A DNA stretch of 7,443 bases, from positions 1 through 7,443 of the forward strand of contig DASQDI010000162.1 of the NCBI GenBank assembly GCA_035634255.1, read 5' to 3'. This DNA is from DATLMR01 sp035634255 (GTDB taxonomy: Bacteria; Acidobacteriota; Blastocatellia; UBA7656). The stretch's first letter is position 1, and each line of letters begins with the position of its first letter. Below the pieces are notes generated by a model that saw nothing but the letters and a program-made list of their open reading frames with translations, ran no database searches and was not told the DNA's origin. A program made the position numbers and the translations under genes. Below, piece by piece: positions 5,605 to 7,443 of this stretch.

Positions 5605-7398
5605 ATGAGTTCACTATTTAATTTGACCCTAAAAAAGAGGGGTGCCGCCCGTGTGCGGCCGAAAACTAACTCGGCAAAAGCTTTGCTGATAGCCGGGGGC
5701 CGGATACTTATCGTCGCAATAATTACCCTGGCCGGTTTGAGCGTGACGAGCAATCAGGCGTCGGCCCAGACATGGAATCTCACGAAGGCCCAGCGCCAAG
5801 CCTACCTGAATTATTACGCGCCGGTGATCCTGAAGCGGGGGGATGAAAATAACAGCAAACAAGGGCGCGACTGGATTACCAACTACGACTTCGATCAGGA
5901 CGGCGACTTCTCCAACAACCGCGTCAACTGGCTCAACATCCCCAACTACGTCAACGCCTCGGCCGTCGGGCCGAGCGCCTACGACCGCTGGCGCATCCGG
6001 CCGACGCTCTACACCGCGCTCATCGAATACATGGAGGGGGGCAGCAAGTCGCTGGTGCTGTTCTACCACGTATACAACGCGACGGATAAGGACGGCGAGG
6101 ACATTCACGACTGGGAGCGCGTAGAAATCTTGGTGCGCGGAGTGACCGGCACGCCGGGCGGGGGCGGCGAGTACGTCAACCACGTCGCGGTCACGATGCA
6201 CAAGGAGCAGCTCATGCGCCGCTACTACGACGCGGGCGGGCTGAACTTCATGCAGACGGCGACGGGCAAGCACATCTTGATCTGGCAGGCCGACGAGAGC
6301 GACTGGGATTGGGCCACCTCCGACTACGGCTACCATGGGCACGCGCTGCGGCACGTCATAACCCCTTACAGCACGATTGCTTCCCAGATGAACTCGACGA
6401 CGGCGGAGGCCAAGGTGGCCGTCACCCAGTCGGATAGTAAAAACGTGCATTACGTGTTCGCGCCCGAAGGGTCGCAGGCGGCCGTTGACACGTGGCGGGC
6501 GAAGCCTCTGAGCTACACGACCGCGTCGGGCCTCGCCAGCCGCGTCGACAACGGCGACACGGTGCGGTGGTATTCGACGAAGCGCATCACCTACGAACTC
6601 CAGGACGTCGCCGACATCTTCCCGACGCACTGGCAGGGTAACCAATGGTACGTCCACTGGCTGACGAACGACTTGAGGTACGTCCTGCTGGAGAGCCCGA
6701 TTTTGAACGAGGCGGGGCAGCCGGAGGTGAGCGCGGGGATGCAGCTCTTCTACCTGAGGTCCCGTGACATCGGGAAGTCAGACGGGGTCGGCGCGGACGC
6801 CGCCGTCCTCGCTAAAAATCAGATCTGGGGCAACTACTCGGCCGAATTGAACTCGGAAGCCCCTTGGGATGGAGACGACTTCGGCGGTTTCGAGGGGCTC
6901 GGAATCGACAGCTTCGGGCGCAGCCGCGGGGCCGCCAGCGGGTACTACAACTCACACAACTCTTTCTGGTGGCAGCATGACTTCTTCGTGCACTCGGGAG
7001 TCATCACCAGCGACCAGACGCACCACGAAGCCGGGACGTGGCTCGCGGGTGAGTGGTACACGGCGGCCAACGGCGGGTTCGACGGGCGTTGGGTGCAGCT
7101 TTTCGATGATCGCCCAGGGCTTGAACCGTCAACCCCTCTGAGCTTGTCGATGACGTACCCGACCAATCGTTGCGCCGAGGTATTTTCTGTCACCGCCAGG
7201 GCGACGGGCGGTCAATCGCCTTACACCTTTACCTGGACGGGAGCCACCCCGACATCGTCGGCAAATGATCCTACCAACACGGCATACGTGTATGCATACA
7301 CACAAGGTACGGTCACCGTGCAAAGTGCTGACGGCCAAACGCGCACGGCCAGCTTCAGACTTACGCCGCAATGTACGGGCGGCCAACAACTGCCCTAG
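5605..7398 (+). CDS. Secreted protein with HDWE motif (NPP1/Vps62-like resemblance) and C-terminal PKD/Ig-like domain
   Basis: This 597-residue exported protein has a long basic n-region (about residues 1-33), a hydrophobic core ILIVAIITLAGLSV (34-47) and a likely signal-peptidase site after ASA (52-54). The mature part starts TWNLTKAQRQAYLNYYAPVI, similar to the 'YAP-L' opening of Vps62-like proteins. D95-F-D97-Q-D99-G-D101 resembles an EF-hand-like calcium loop. A block LVLFYHVYNATDKDGEDIHD-WERVEI (150-175) contains HDWE at 168-171, recalling the GHRHDWE heptapeptide of necrosis-inducing NPP1/NLP proteins; the second residue of the heptapeptide, a metal-binding His there, is Asp166 here. 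Further conserved-looking blocks are HVAVTMHKE (193-201) and HILIWQADESDWDW (223-236). Residues about 511-590 form a PKD/Ig-like beta-sandwich (GGQSPYTFTWTGATP) with C523 and C590 possibly paired. No enzymatic function can be named. Export and C-terminal domain are well supported; superfamily membership is inference. Confidence 0.72.
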   Translation: MSSLFNLTLKKRGAARVRPKTNSAKALLIAGGRILIVAIITLAGLSVTSNQASAQTWNLTKAQRQAYLNYYAPVILKRGDENNSKQGRDWITNYDFDQDGDFSNNRVNWLNIPNYVNASAVGPSAYDRWRIRPTLYTALIEYMEGGSKSLVLFYHVYNATDKDGEDIHDWERVEILVRGVTGTPGGGGEYVNHVAVTMHKEQLMRRYYDAGGLNFMQTATGKHILIWQADESDWDWATSDYGYHGHALRHVITPYSTIASQMNSTTAEAKVAVTQSDSKNVHYVFAPEGSQAAVDTWRAKPLSYTTASGLASRVDNGDTVRWYSTKRITYELQDVADIFPTHWQGNQWYVHWLTNDLRYVLLESPILNEAGQPEVSAGMQLFYLRSRDIGKSDGVGADAAVLAKNQIWGNYSAELNSEAPWDGDDFGGFEGLGIDSFGRSRGAASGYYNSHNSFWWQHDFFVHSGVITSDQTHHEAGTWLAGEWYTAANGGFDGRWVQLFDDRPGLEPSTPLSLSMTYPTNRCAEVFSVTARATGGQSPYTFTWTGATPTSSANDPTNTAYVYAYTQGTVTVQSADGQTRTASFRLTPQCTGGQQLP

Positions 7399-7443
7399 TT
7401 AAGGCATTCTTTCCGGGCGACGCGCGTCCTGTGCAGTCACACG

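Noticed and set aside
5629..6657. A 342-codon open frame on the minus strand opposite the HDWE protein gene
   Set aside because: It is rich in Val/Arg/Asp with no recognisable domain, lies wholly inside a gene with a signal peptide and clear motifs, and is explained by high GC at third codon positions.
7399..7443. A 10-bp palindrome GACGCGCGTC at 7419-7428 after the last gene
   Set aside because: It is short and GC-only in character, has no T-tract, and is within what chance gives in high-GC DNA; the window ends too soon to judge.

Overview
The window looks like chromosomal DNA of a high-GC, diderm, heterotrophic bacterium, most likely an acidobacterium of the Blastocatellia/Pyrinomonadales type. 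This is inferred from the combination of a DUF5916 outer-membrane-barrel protein, a BlaI repressor paired with an M56 peptidase fused to a TonB C-terminal domain, and PDZ-only secreted proteins. No marker gene such as rRNA is present to confirm it. No tRNA, rRNA, CRISPR array, transposase or phage gene was seen.

Layout, left to right. (1) 2-1414 (+): the C-terminal 470 codons of a DUF5916-type protein, cut by the left edge. (2) 1503-2528 (+): an exported protein with two PDZ domains, no protease domain and a repetitive Leu-Pro tail. It lies 88 bases downstream on the same strand and has a strong ribosome binding site. (3) 2530-2605: a 14-bp perfect inverted repeat extended by an imperfect inner stem, between two convergent genes. 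(4) 2613-4697 (-): a BlaR1/MecR1-like M56 membrane peptidase whose periplasmic part ends in a proline-rich linker and a TonB_C domain instead of a penicillin-binding sensor. (5) 4740-5180 (-): its BlaI/MecI-type repressor, upstream in the same operon and starting with GTG. (6) 5181-5604: a divergent intergenic region. It holds a good -35/-10 promoter for the repressor operon with a perfect dyad (ACTACA-N2-TGTAGT) in its spacer, a half-site two helical turns away, a possible rightward promoter, and a 115-bp element bounded by near-perfect 19/20-nt inverted repeats. (7) 5605-7398 (+): a large secreted protein with an Asp-rich, EF-hand-like loop, an HDWE motif reminiscent of the NPP1/NLP and Vps62-like superfamily, and a C-terminal PKD/Ig-like domain.

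The clearest functional unit is the repressor/M56-TonB operon. It appears to be autoregulated through the dyad in its own promoter, with the membrane peptidase as the likely signal-responsive antirepressor. The TonB_C domain suggests that the input comes from the periplasm or outer membrane and not from a beta-lactam bound to a penicillin-binding domain. No beta-lactamase gene is present. The flanking genes all encode envelope or secreted proteins, but the sequence does not show that they belong to the same regulon. The least familiar items are the HDWE secreted protein and the 115-bp inverted-repeat element in front of it.
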